From the NCBI GenBank assembly GCA_012295275.1, contig CM022673.1, forward strand, positions 13,115,788 to 13,163,287: 47,500 bases of DNA, in the 5' to 3' direction. Every line of letters starts with the position of its first letter. Positions within the stretch are counted from its first letter, which is position 1. Both the position numbers and the translations under genes were made by a program. Positions 31,925 to 41,615 of the stretch are shown here, in pieces. This DNA comes from Chrysomallon squamiferum (Eukaryota; Mollusca; Gastropoda; Neomphalida; Peltospiridae). The notes under the pieces were generated by a model that saw only the letters and a list, made by a program, of their open reading frames with translations, did no database searches and was not told the origin of the DNA.

Positions 31925-32210
31925 AATAATCTTCCTCAGCACAAGCAGTAAACTTTTTGCCCAATCCAACAACTGCTCTTTGACAGCGCCATTAAAGGCT
32001 TTACCACATTCTTTCTGAGCAGATGCACATGAAAAAGCCTGCACTTCAGTCTATGAAAACAGCCCTTGATGTGGGGAGACCAGGTTTCTTTTCTAGTATG
32101 ACAGTTTTAAAAAGTCAGACATTTAATAATAAAAAACTGATCAATACTAAAAAGTGTTGAAAAATCATTACCCAAATTTTCTTTATTTATTTTATATAAA
32201 GCTTGTCTTT
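31925..32210. promoter_or_regulatory. Unique island
   Basis: GC-elevated, with GACAGCGCCATTAAAGGC and CTATGAAAACAGCCCTTG, which contains the two shared words described in the findings. Its function is unclear. Confidence 0.2.
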
Positions 32211-32529
32211 TCTTCATAGAAAATTGAAAAAACGTATCACCATGCAGATCAGAATATCTGCTATAAAGGATCTTGTCTTGGAAATTGATAAAATTATTTC
32301 CTGTGAAATGTATCCGGAAGATGAAGTCATGTGACCAATTAATGTATCGGCCAGCACTTTGCACTAAGCAATTTTCCTTCATTATTTCCAGTGAAAGGCA
32401 GAAAACAGAGATTTTTGTCACGGTGCTGATCAAACAGGGTGTGGTTAATTCACAAATACAATTATCAGTTTTCATGTTCTTTCCAAAAAAACCCATGAAG
32501 GATATTTTGTAAAATGCATGGTAAAACAT
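32107..32529 (-). CDS. Longest non-repetitive open frame, minus strand; uncertain
   Basis: 140 codons from an ATG at 32529 to a stop at 32107, the longest open frame here not built from a simple repeat. Composition is rich in F, I, K and S, as expected from AT-rich DNA. I see no domain, signal peptide or repeated motif. The plus strand of the same interval has a competing interpretation as a terminal exon. At most one is likely real and possibly neither. Confidence 0.15.
   Translation of the reverse strand: MFYHAFYKISFMGFFGKNMKTDNCICELTTPCLISTVTKISVFCLSLEIMKENCLVQSAGRYINWSHDFIFRIHFTGNNFINFQDKILYSRYSDLHGDTFFQFSMKKRQALYKINKENLGNDFSTLFSIDQFFIIKCLTF
32392..32512 (+). CDS. Candidate terminal exon
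   Basis: Acceptor TTTTCCTTCATTATTTCCAG (32372-32391) is very strong. The frame starting one base in reads ERQKTEIFVTVLIKQGVV, NSQIQLSVFMFF, PKKPMKDIL and stops at 32510. AATAAA lies at 32540-32545, followed by T/GT-rich sequence, the arrangement expected at a gene 3' end. The same frame is also open upstream to 32273. No domain is recognised, and the 140-codon minus-strand frame overlaps it completely. The splice and poly(A) signals make this strand the better bet. Confidence 0.25.
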
Positions 32530-32554
32530 TTCCTGGATAAATAAATAATGAAAG

Positions 32555-32910
32555 ATATTAATTTCTCTCTATTTCTTTCTTTGTTGGATTCTGTTTTTCT
32601 TTTCCTTTTCTCTCTCTATCCATCTCTCTGTCTATCTATATCCTTCTTTATTTCTCTCTCTTCTCTTTTATCTTTCTCTCTCTCTCTCTAATCTATTATT
32701 CTATTTATCCTCTCTCTTTTTTCTCTTTCTCTTTCTTTCTAATCAATCAATTAATGTATTTATCTATCTACCTACCTATTTGCCTATCATCCTACCTACC
32801 TATCCTTGTATGTATATATGTATGTATGTATGTATGTATCTGTTGTTCTGTCAGTGTTTCTGCTTATCTGTCTGTCTGTCTGTCTATATATCTATCCATC
32901 CATGCCCAGT
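32555..32910. repeat. Polypyrimidine and (CTAC/TGTA/TCTG)n tracts
   Basis: C/T-rich DNA at 32560-32745, then TATC/CTAC tetramers, GTAT tetramers (32815-32840) and CTGT (32870-32890). The overlapping Tyr/Cys/Leu frames are artefacts. Confidence 0.88.
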
Positions 32911-32994
32911 TTTGTTTTTGCTTCTTTTTTTCCTTGTCTTCAGTTACATGTCTATCTTTATCCACTGTGGTTATGTTGATGTGTTTCCTTTAAC

Positions 32995-33019
32995 TGTTGT
33001 TGTTGTTGTTGTTGTTGTT
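32995..33019. repeat. (TTG)8 microsatellite
   Basis: Pure TTG triplets. They supply the poly-Val of the open frame over this region. Confidence 0.95.
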
Positions 33020-33144
33020 ATATATTTTCCTACTTTGATGTCATGTTCTTGCCAACACCAGCAGTTAAGGATGGTATACAAGATACATGATATAAAATTG
33101 GCAGTCATCGTATTTTTAAAATGGATCTTTATTTCATTTTATGC

Positions 33145-33690
33145 AACAGGCAGTGTGTAAAGTTTTATGCATTAATCATTAGTTTCAAAATTCTATTAAT
33201 AATCTGCATAAATCTCTGGTTTTGAAATTGTTGCTAATGACAACACCGTAATTTTATTAGGCAATAAAGTCATTATTGAATTTATCACGCCATTTAATAA
33301 CACGTACAACTCCGTAATGCCTAATGCAGTTGTCATTATGTCTGAAGCTACAAGAAAATCTCTTAATAACAATTAGTTAGTTGTTTCCTCCAAACTCAGA
33401 AGCACCAGTCTTTTATTCCTATTTACTTCCTCCATGCTTTACCGAGCACAAATCTGCTAAAAAACAGTCCATTTGAACAACAAAAACACCCTGATGTTTT
33501 CTGAGAGTCTGCATTATTGCAAAAACATTACCAGTCATTACGAGACCCTGCCATCCAACGACTGGCAACATCGGCTTTATTGTTGTTACCGAGTGATAAG
33601 TGGGGGGTCTGCTATTTAAGCAACCGCTACAGTGACAATTTCCAGACTCGACACAGAAACAAATATCAATAGATGTCAATCAATATTTTC
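33145..33690. promoter_or_regulatory. Putative regulatory/promoter island
   Basis: The left half is homeodomain-rich (GCATTAATCATTAG, GTAATTTTATTAGGCAATAA, GTCATTATTGAATTTATCAC, CATTTAATAACACG, CTTAATAACAATTAG). The right half is GC-elevated with CAACGACTGGCAAC (33556-33569), GGCTTTATTG, GTGATAAGTGGGG (GATA-like) and a TATTTAAG box at 33613-33620. A core promoter facing right is possible, but no clear downstream exon is seen. An 86-codon minus-strand frame (33419-33679) has Cys/His content but no spacing I recognise. Confidence 0.35.
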
Positions 33691-33715
33691 TGCTTAACCC
33701 TGAGAATTTTTTTGA

Positions 33716-33752
33716 AACTTTTTTTTATCTTTTTTTTTTTTTTATTTTTTTG
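33716..33752. repeat. T-rich tract
   Basis: Nearly continuous T with few interruptions. Confidence 0.85.
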
Positions 33753-34040
33753 GACAGGAAAGTTCTTTTTAAACCTTCAGGAACAAAACACCCTGTTGTG
33801 TTTTTACCATCCTGTGTCGATTCTGTGACAATGCGAACAAATTAAGATTGATTTACTCTTAAAACAACATCTTGAAGATATTTTCCCTGTTACAATTAAA
33901 GCATCCAGCTGCCTGTGGAAGCTGAATGGTTATCAAATTAATAGCAATGGAATTATAAATGATAAAATATGGAGAGGAGGGGACACTGTCCATTGTCTGA
34001 GATGTGAATGAGGATCAAGAAAGAAAACACATGTTGGCTG

Positions 34041-34440
34041 GATGATGATGATGATGATGATGATGAATAAAAATTCAAAATGTAAAGAGAAAAAGGAAAA
34101 AAAAAAAAAAAAAGAGAGGAAAAAGGTCTTGGAAGAAGATATGCTAATATAATGAAGATGTAGAAAATATAACAAAGAAACAATGGAAGAAAAACAAAAG
34201 AGAAATTTATCAAATGTAAAATGATGAAAAATATCAGTTGTCTAAAAATAGAAGAAAAAATAAATGTAAAAGAAAGAAAACTGAAAAAAGAGGAAAAGGA
34301 AAATTAAAAAAAAAAAAGGAGACAAATTTTTAATTTTTTTTATTAAAATAAATAAATAACATGAAATGCAAAAGAGAATATAAATAAAAAAAAAATAAAA
34401 AAAAAAGAAAAAAACAAGAAAGAAACAGAAATTGAAGCAA
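34041..34440. repeat. (GAT)8 followed by long A/G-rich low complexity
   Basis: GAT triplets at 34041-34066, then A-runs and GAAA/AAAG words to about 34440. Minus-strand Phe/Ser frames are artefacts. Confidence 0.88.
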
Positions 34441-34561
34441 ACAAGAAGAATAATTATGCAGATAAGAAAGGCGAGACTGAAGTGATAGACACATTTTTTT
34501 ACACTCTTGCTTTAAGTGACAAACAGAAAAATATTCAGTGACCTATTTAGTTAGCTGTGAA

Positions 34562-34762
34562 ATTAGTGACAGTATTCTGTGTGTGAGATCATTGACAATA
34601 TTCTGTGTGTGAGATCAGTGACAATATTCGGTGTGTGAGATTAGTGACAATATTCTGTGTGTGAGATTAGTGACAATATTCTGTGAGTAAAATTAGTGGC
34701 AATATTCTGTGTGTGAGATTAGTGCCAATATTCTGTGAGTAAAAATAGTGGCAATATTCTGT
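34562..34762. repeat. 26-bp minisatellite, about 7.7 copies
   Basis: The unit is ATTAGTGACAATATTCTGTG followed by TGTGAG, with exact 26-bp starts at 34562, 34588, 34614, 34640, 34666, 34692, 34718 and 34744. In later units the last seven bases alternate between GTGTGAG and GAGTAAA, revealing a 52-bp dimer at the right side. Confidence 0.96.
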
Positions 34763-35225
34763 CTCTTGTCATGATCATATTGTGGAGCCCAGAATAACTT
34801 AGTAGTACTCAAAAGTAAAGTTTCAAGTGGGAAATGGAGGTAAGTTCAAATTTTGTGATTTTTCCAGATTGGGAAATCTGTAAAAAAGAGGGTCAATGGT
34901 ATATATATATATATATATAATATACATCACACACACACACATACACACATTTATGTACACAAAGTCTAATATGAACCATTCATGCAGCTACATACTCAAA
35001 CTGAGAAATCCTCTTACAAATGAACTATGCAGACAAGTAGATATACAATTGTATAAATTCATAATTTTCTAAATCTTTTTCAAAAATCTTATTCATCTTT
35101 CATTTACTGAAAAACAAAAATTATTCTGGCATTTCTCTTTGTCTTTTAACATTGTCGGGTACAAAAAGGTCAACAAACCTTCGCAGTTCATCAAATTATT
35201 ATTATTTGTCCTTAACACTGTTTTT
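34763..35225. other. Unannotated stretch with TA and CA repeats
   Basis: (TA)n at about 34900-34922 and CA-rich sequence at 34928-34950. A donor-like GGAG then GTAAGT at 34832 lacks a good acceptor. Otherwise AT-rich. Confidence 0.5.
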
Positions 35226-35239
35226 TTTATTTGTTCAAG

Positions 35240-35296
35240 TACTTTTTACTGCCTGTGACCAGTGACCCACAGCCTGGAGGTTCGACTCCTGTCAGT
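35240..35296 (+). CDS. Candidate 57-nt internal coding exon
   Basis: A pyrimidine-rich stretch with a CTTAAC branch-like word (35211-35216) leads through an 8-T run to TTGTTCAAG (acceptor at 35239). The perfect donor GTAAGT starts at 35297. The frame reads YFLLPVTSDPQPGGSTPVS, exactly 19 codons, phase 0 at both ends, and GC is above the flanks. Ser/Thr/Pro/Gly-rich sequence suits a disordered region of a regulatory protein. It would splice in phase to the exon at 37500. Caveat: GGTTCGACTCC inside it is also a tRNA B-box word, so a SINE relic is an alternative. Confidence 0.35.
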
Positions 35297-35499
35297 GTAA
35301 GTACATCTCTTTTCCTTGTCAGCCCAAAACTGACTTCTCCAGATCACAAACGACAGGATGATGACAATAACATTTTTATGAGAAAAAAAAAAATAACCTT
35401 GACGTTTAGACAAAGATTGCAAGGAACAAAACATAATGCAACTGACCAAGCAAATTAACAAAAGCCCGAGTTGAAGAGTTTCTGACATCTTTGTTTGAT

Positions 35500-35860
35500 G
35501 ACAGGCAAAGCGTGCAACTGTCTGTTTGTCTGTCTGTGAGTCTGGCTTTCTGTTGTCAGCACAGTAGAATGGTTTGTATGGCTGGAGTCAGATTGCAGCC
35601 TAAATGTCCTGCTGTGCGGTTTCCGTGTCCACTGGTGGTCATGGTTTTATTGTGGGGGTAGTGGGGGGGTGAATTTACAGTCCATTGAATGTCATTATGT
35701 TTTGTATGTGTCAATCCAGTGGTGGTCACTGCAGCATACAAACTAATGATCGTAGATTTGTGAGGAATTTTTGAATTATTAAAGTATGCAACCGTCCATT
35801 GATGGTCACTGAGTGTACAAATTGACAGTTATGGGATTCTTTTGGCGAGGGTCAGTGTGA
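35500..35860. promoter_or_regulatory. GC-elevated stretch with recurring CCACTGGTGGTCA words
   Basis: TGTCCACTGGTGGTCATGG (about 35624), a weaker TCCATTGAATGTCATTATG (about 35678), ATCCAGTGGTGGTCACTG (about 35714) and GTCCATTGATGGTCACTG (about 35792) form a diverged series spaced about 35-80 bp. Either an eroded tandem repeat or a clustered protein site. Function is not assignable. Confidence 0.35.
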
Positions 35861-36119
35861 AGAGTAGATTTTAAGCTTGTCTGTCTCACACTGTTGAGAA
35901 AGGAAGGGAGAGTGAGAAATTAGTAAATTAGTAAATGATTGTGGTTATTGTCAGCTGTGTAACTTCAGTGTCCACAATTGTTTCAGTTTCACATGATTCA
36001 GATCAGTGTATGTGTAAATTTGTTACTGTTGCTTTTAAGCACTACTCTTATATCAAACTACATCACACTGTGACTGACAACTGAACTTAGATACACTAAA
36101 CAAATAATTAATTCACACA

Positions 36120-36378
36120 TTTGTTCATTTTACTTATCATTATCATTTTACACTGTTTCATATGTAATCATCATCTCACCCAAATCTTCAATTTCCTCAT
36201 ACCACCATTGTACTTATGTCATAATCATTTCAAATACATCATTATTTCACTCAGATAATCTTTTCATGTACATCATCATTTCATATTATTTCATATGTCA
36301 TCAATATTTCACTCAATAATTTCACCATCATTTCAATAATATGATCATCATTTCACATCATCATCATCATCATCATTT
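36120..36378. repeat. Degenerate ATCATTTCA-type tract ending in (ATC)n
   Basis: Imperfect repetition of CATCATTTCA/TATCATTT words ends in pure ATC triplets at about 36354-36377. It supplies the poly-His of the overlapping frame. Confidence 0.75.
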
Positions 36379-36383
36379 TTCAC

Positions 36384-36613
36384 AGCAGTTGGTGACAACA
36401 GCCCTAACACAGCCTCACTCAACACATGCCGTCACTCCACCATGCCGCCCAAACCAGCCCCACCCCTCGCACGGCAGACAACAGCTCACATCTGCTGCCA
36501 CTGATGACCACAGTGATGCATTGAGGACAAGATTACTGGGCGTGGTTGAAGACCACTCTGCCTGGACACTGAGAGGACTTTATGGCATGTTTGTGAATAG
36601 ACTGAACATGTAG
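36384..36613 (+). CDS. GC-rich open island; possible alternative exon
   Basis: TTTTTCACAG (ending about 36384) precedes a clearly GC-rich segment. In phase 0 it reads QLVTTALTQPHSTHAVTPP, then CRPNQPHPSHGRQQL, and ends at TAG in 36611-36613. This phase would also join the exon at 35240-35296, so it could be an alternative 3' exon. Another frame (VGDNSPNTASLNTC, RHSTMPPKPAPPLARQTT) looks equally protein-like, so the coding call is uncertain. A non-coding or regulatory role is possible. An ATTAAA lies at about 36895. Confidence 0.2.
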
Positions 36614-36764
36614 ACATCATCTGGTGACTGAGTAATGGTGCACGCAAGCCGTTGTCAGACAGCAACATCATGCTGGGTCGAGCAACATTCACACAACATG
36701 TCTAACTCAAGTGGCAATACAATCTGCCAGTATATAATCAATCAAAGTTTTTATATATATATAT

Positions 36765-36890
36765 TTTTAAAATATTATTGTTATTGTTGTTGTAGTTATT
36801 ATTATTATTATTTTTATTATTATGTATACTATTTATTTTATTTTATTTATTTATTTATTTATTTATTATTTGTTTTTACTTAATATGTTT
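36765..36890. repeat. (TTA/TTG/TTTA)n tract
   Basis: Imperfect triplets and tetramers, translated as Tyr/Leu/Phe. Confidence 0.9.
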
Positions 36891-37074
36891 TTTATTAAAG
36901 TCACTAATGTCAATAGGTGCAAGAGAGAATTTTTTTTTTATATTTTTGTTTGATTTTGTCATCAAAAGTATTATGTCTACATGAAAAAGTTTTGTGTTTG
37001 TGTTTGTTTTGTAATGATAATGTCAGTAAGTGCAATAGAAAATTAACCATCTAATACTGATAAAAGGCCAAATA

Positions 37075-37290
37075 TTAATAATGTATCAAAAATGGACTAA
37101 ATATTTGCCTTTAGACAAAAGACCTGATTTTGACATAAAGGTTACATAGACTAAAAGTTATATACTGAGAAAAAGTAAAATTTGATGAAAAATTACATAT
37201 TGGCTAAAAATGAAATTTTGACTAAATGTTGCACATGACTTAAAGTTACCTATTGACTGGAAGTCACATATTAACTAAAAACATCTTGGT
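37075..37290. repeat. Degenerate short tandem repeat, GACTAAAAGTTACATATT units
   Basis: About ten diverged copies of a roughly 20-bp unit such as TGACTAAAAGTTACATAT (for example near 37149, 37181, 37206, 37228, 37254, 37271). It ends just before the unique sequence preceding the terminal exon candidate. Confidence 0.7.
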
Positions 37291-37499
37291 GATTACATGA
37301 AGCAGAATAAATGGCTACATTTTGTCGTAATTCACTCTCTGTACACTATTAATTTTATACATCACAGTCGACTGGACAGTCAATATCTATCACAGCCATA
37401 GATCACTGTGCAGGGCAAGTTATCACCTCAAGCAAAACCATTTCCAAGACAGAATTAATGCCTCAGTGAACATTTTGTTTCCCTGCTTCCTTTCTTTAG

Positions 37500-37625
37500 G
37501 AATCTCCAACCAGTTCACCTCTGAAGCAAGAATTGTTCCAAGGACGTGAAATGAGCTTTGGTTATTTCACGAATGAGTCTTTTCAAGAAATGTCTTTTAA
37601 CACATACTGTAACTGTCGTAAATAA
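37500..37625 (+). CDS. Putative terminal coding exon
   Basis: Best exon signal in the window. A long pyrimidine tract, TTTGTTTCCCTGCTTCCTTT then CTTTAG (about 37474-37499), is followed by a phase-0 frame of 41 codons: ESPTSSPLKQELFQGRE, MSFGYFTNESFQEMSFN, TYCNCRK and a stop at 37623. AATAAA starts two bases after the stop (37627), and GU-rich sequence follows, so acceptor, stop and poly(A) site fit together. LKQE is a possible sumoylation motif and the start is Ser/Pro-rich, suggesting the tail of a regulatory protein. The exon at 35240-35296 ends in the same phase. The very short 3' UTR is odd. The protein family is not recognised. Confidence 0.4.
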   Translation, partial: ESPTSSPLKQELFQGREMSFGYFTNESFQEMSFNTYCNCRK

Positions 37626-37626
37626 C

Positions 37627-37665
37627 AATAAAATGATACGATTTTCTGTTGTTGGGGATTTTTGT
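37627..37665 (+). terminator. Poly(A) signal and downstream GU-rich element
   Basis: Canonical AATAAA at 37627-37632. GU-rich sequence (TGTTGTTGGGGATTTTTG, continuing as TTG repeats to about 37710) begins about 16 bp later, the usual spacing for a cleavage site near 37645. Confidence 0.4.
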
Positions 37666-37669
37666 TGTT

Positions 37670-37975
37670 ATTTTGCAGTTGTTGTTGTTTTTGGTTTTTG
37701 TTGTTGTTGTGGTTTTCCTGATGGATTTGTATGATTACAGTTTGCAGTAAAAATGTGCATAAGTTTTGTAATTTTATCAGTAGCTGTGTCTGTCTGTATG
37801 TTGTGTGTGTATGTTCAAATGAGTTTATATGCTTTTACTTATGATTATATGTATGTGTATGGATTTGTGTTTGGTTTATGGTTGTGTGTATGTTTGCATT
37901 TGTGCTTATGTGTCTCTGTGTGTGTGTGATGTTTGTATATGTGTTTTTACATTTTGGGTCAACTAGATTAATAAA
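37670..37975. repeat. TTG-rich and GTAT/GTGT-rich low complexity
   Basis: Imperfect TTG triplets at 37660-37712, then GT-rich sequence at 37785-37945. No coding signal. Confidence 0.8.
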
Positions 37976-38640
37976 TAACATTTTACACAAATTTGAATTG
38001 TATTCATTTTAATTTTATTAATTAACTTTTCTACATTTATGTTTTTGTCTTTGTTAGTAATAATATTTATTTTTACAGACAAATTCTTTCATCTCCCACA
38101 TGTTATTTTATTTATTTTTCTACCATAATTAACACTTTCTTTCCATCTTCTTTATTTTTTATATAAACAAAACAATTATTTTCAATTTACAATAGAAATA
38201 GTTTTGTTTTTGTATTTTTCAATTAATTTTTTTCACATTTATTTTTATAACCTCTCAAGTTTTTTATTTATTGTTTTTTTTTTAGGTTTAACTCAATGAT
38301 TAACTCAAACTCAATTATATTTTTTTCTCATACATTTCTTTTCTCTTAAAACAATTATATTTTTTCCTTAACAAACACATCTATTTTCATACAATAGTAT
38401 TTGTTCTGTTAAAACAATTATATTTTTTCCTTCACAAACATATTCATTTTCATATAAAAATAATATTTTTTTTTTTTTTTTTTTTCTGTTAAAATAGTTA
38501 TATTTATTTTCAAATAAAACTACATTTTCTCATAACATTTAATTTCTGTATCAATTACAGCATATGTCTATTCACATAACAATTAAACTTTTTTCCTGAA
38601 TTTATTTCAAATCTCTCCGGGTTTTTTCAATGGTAAAAAA
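37976..38640. other. AT-rich stretch with repeated AACAATTATATTTTTTCC words
   Basis: CTTAAAACAATTATATTTTT occurs near 38345, and similar words occur near 38408 and 38490 at about 60-80 bp spacing. A 21-nt T-run lies near 38467-38486. An eroded AT-rich tandem repeat. Confidence 0.55.
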
Positions 38641-38870
38641 TGCCTCAATGCGACACCGTGACATTTCAAACGTGAAAATTGATTTTTAAGTTTCACACCA
38701 GAGTCAGACAATAACACACAATTACATGATGTGACTCAAACCTTTTAGTCAAGTCTCCTCCCAGTCTTGTACTGTCAGGAGAGACGAAGGGGCAGGTCCA
38801 CCCCAGCGTAGAGAGGGGGTGTGGTCTTGTTACTGATGGGGTTTTTTTCTAACGATGTTGCGTAATAATT
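38641..38870. promoter_or_regulatory. GC-elevated unique island
   Basis: Includes GCGACACCGTGACATTTC, CAAACGTGAAAATTGATTTT, and an imperfect dyad GTCTCCT / AGGAGAGAC (about 38752-38785). No open frame. Possible regulatory sequence. Confidence 0.25.
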
Positions 38871-38884
38871 TGTTGAATCTAAAG

Positions 38885-39065
38885 ATTTATTATTATTATT
38901 ATTATTTATTATTTTTATTATTATTATTATCATTATTATTAATTATTAATATAAACATTATCATTATCATTATTAGTTAATTAATTAATAATCAGTACAT
39001 CATTATCATTATTATAATCAATATGATTATTATTTTTATTCTTAATTTTAGATTATTTTATAAAA
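38885..39065. repeat. (ATT)n imperfect triplets
   Basis: ATT/ATC/TTAAT sequence. No other signal in the following AT-rich DNA to 39450. Confidence 0.9.
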
Positions 39066-39458
39066 TTAAATTCTTTTTCCAAATTTTAATTATATATTAG
39101 CATATTATTTTTTTAAATACATTACTTTCTCTAACGTTCCTTTTCAAAAAATTCTGCTTTTAAAGTAAATTATCACTTCTTTGCAAAATTTATATAATAT
39201 TTAATGAAATCTGCAAATAAAAAAAACAACCTTTTATGACAATAAAGTTAAAAATCTAGTTTTCATTGTCTAATCTAACTTTCAGAGTATCTGATGGGTA
39301 CAATGGGTTCAAAATGCTTCTTTCAGATAACTGTTCAAGTATGCCTCTTATGGGCATAAAACTAATAACTTCTCGAAAATTCTGTACAAGAGTTTTTTAA
39401 AAATATTTTCATTAACGTGACTTAATATACATGCATGGTGATTGTTAGTAGTTCTGTT

Positions 39459-39478
39459 AATATATATATATATATATA
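39459..39478. repeat. (TA)10
   Basis: Pure TA dinucleotides. Confidence 0.95.
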
Positions 39479-39559
39479 ATGTACTTCACAAACTTTCACT
39501 GAACTTCAGATGTGATATAAAGAGGGTGGTCTAATAGTAATCAAGGAAGAGGGAGGCCC

Positions 39560-39606
39560 TGGGACCCCTACAACACCACCCCCCCCCCCCCACCCTAGAT
39601 CCACCA
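39560..39606 (-). mobile_element. Possible DNA-element end remnant (G-run plus GGATCTAGG)
   Basis: A 13-C run (39579-39591) is followed by CACCCTAGATCCACCATG. On the minus strand this reads GGTGGATCTAGGGTG and then the G-run. A similar word, GGCAGGTCTAGG with a G-run, occurs at 45196-45228 on plus. This resembles end sequences of some non-autonomous elements, but no mate inverted repeat or target duplication was found. Confidence 0.2.
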
Positions 39607-39912
39607 TGCCACACAGCGATGGGAACTGAAAGAAAGTGACAAACCTTTGTGACATCACTGAAGTCTGAGACAATCCGCTGACAAAAACATAATTAGTTTA
39701 CAAAGCTGCAAAGTTAATGTTTTATTCCAAAACACACTGATTCCATTACTCCGAGCCTAATGCTGCTGATGACACACTGAGAAAAGAAAGAAAATGGGCC
39801 CATGACAGACAGACTGAGAGACAGACAAAGAGATGGACAAATTAAATATTTTAAAATTACAACTGGTTGGTTTTGTGTGGAATGTTAATGTCAATCACAT
39901 AAAGACAAATTT

Positions 39913-39913
39913 A

Positions 39914-39945
<32 letters not shown>

Positions 39946-39983
39946 AAAAAAAAAAAGAAGACGACGAAGAAGAAGAAAAAAAT
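39913..39983. repeat. Poly-A tract with G interruptions, then GAA triplets
   Basis: A20, G, A23, then GAAGACGACGAAGAAGAAG. Could be the tail of an old retrocopy on plus, but no body is recognisable upstream. Confidence 0.93.
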
Positions 39984-40930
39984 AAAAAATAGATTCTGGA
40001 TGCACACACAGACAGACAGATTAGCACATTGCTGATGTTGAAAATGAATGTTACTAAAGACTGACATATTTGTGTACTGTGAAAAACAAAAATGAATTGA
40101 AGACAGATGGACAAACAGACATTACTTTTATTATTATTACAACAAGATCATACTGATGTAAGAAATTGTAATTTCTGAAAAATGTTCTGAAAAAAAGTAC
40201 AGAAGAGAGACAGAGACATGGATTACAGGCAGTATTTTTAAAACAGAAACATTTTACTTAATTTGTACAATTTAAGTGCTGAATATTTCCCATTCAGATT
40301 TGTTTTTGTTACCAACAGACAAATAGCAGTATTTGAAAGAAAAACAACAAGTAATGGTTGATGAACATGGGGGGGGGAGATAATGAACAAAGTACATTAA
40401 TTAATGTGTAGCATTTATGTGTAAAAAAAATTTTTAAAAATTTAAAATTTAAAAAAATCAATAAATAAAAATATAAATAAATGTAAAAAAATAACAATAA
40501 AAATAAAAATAAATAAATAAATAAATAAAAATAAATAAGAAAGAAATATCCCTATCTTTTTCATTTCTTTATTTTATTATTTTGAGAATTTGTTTAATGT
40601 TTTGAGGATTTCTCAACAGAGATTAATTACAGATTTGGTTTCCAGTATTTTATGGTTTTATTTGTGTTTTTCTTACACATTTTGTTATGTGCTTTGTAAT
40701 CTAATTATTATATCTTCAGTTATTCATTCATACTTGTATTAATTGATATATTTAAATATTTAAACCTTTTTTTTCTGCATTTCACTTATATATATTTACT
40801 TTAAAAAGAAATTTATATATTTATAAAAAACATGTTCTGTTCTTTTCATTTTTCTTTCAATACAACATTAGAGTTACTCAAATCAAGAACAAGTTTGTAA
40901 CAAAAATCCTAAAAATTAAACCCAGAAAAA
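39984..40930. other. AT-rich stretch, nothing assignable
   Basis: A G8 run near 40370, AAAT tetramers at 40440-40540, and otherwise AT-rich DNA with no gene signal. Confidence 0.55.
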
Positions 40931-40933
40931 AAG

Positions 40934-40963
<30 letters not shown>
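40934..40963. repeat. Poly-A tract, 30 nt
   Basis: Longest pure A-run in the window. No recognisable element next to it. Confidence 0.96.
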
Positions 40964-40965
<2 letters not shown>

Positions 40966-41504
40966 ACATTAATTCTGAACCAGAATTTTCTTGAACCAGG
41001 TAACCTTGACAACACAATTTTATTATTCTTTTGTAATTTCACCATCCATAAAATATTTTAAGCTTTTTCTACCAATTACTGCTAGTAAACAGATCATAAA
41101 TTTACCTTACTTATGTTTGTTTGTTGCCATGGTTACAAAATCTATATATAGTTTTTGAGTACAGAGAAACCATAACCATAATTTCTGCTTCACCTGTGAT
41201 CCTTTATTCTAAACTAGATTTCATTGACTGATTAATGAGCTGGAAAATAATTTATATTGACATAAATTATTTCCGTAAAAGTAAAATAATTTCTATAAAT
41301 GTGTTTTTATCGAAATGATAAAATTTCTGTAATAAAATTCATAAAATAAATAAATTAATATAATTTTCTTTTAAAAATGTTTTTTTTATAAAAGTAACAC
41401 AATTTCCGTAAGTGTAAAATAATTGCATGACCAGAAGATTTCTGTAAACTGCAAAACAGAGACAGGAAACTGTAACATGTAATATATTTGTCACAGAGCA
41501 CTGT

Positions 41505-41615
41505 AATTATTATTATTATTATTATTGTTACTATTATTTTGATTATTATCATGATTATCGTCATATTTTAATTATTATTATTATTATGACAATGATGATG
41601 ATGATGATGATGATA
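41505..41615. repeat. (ATT)n and (GAT)8 microsatellites
   Basis: ATT triplets at about 41508-41587 and GAT triplets at about 41592-41615, abutting the tRNA-like fragment below. Confidence 0.94.

Noticed and set aside
34806-34828. AAAGTTTCAAGTGGG, faintly like miR-87
   Set aside because: The seed region does not match and no hairpin arm is found.
37388-37412. TATCACAGCCAT, matching the start of miR-2/miR-13 family miRNAs
   Set aside because: The match stops after 12 bases, and neither flank has a complementary star arm that would give a 60-80 nt hairpin.
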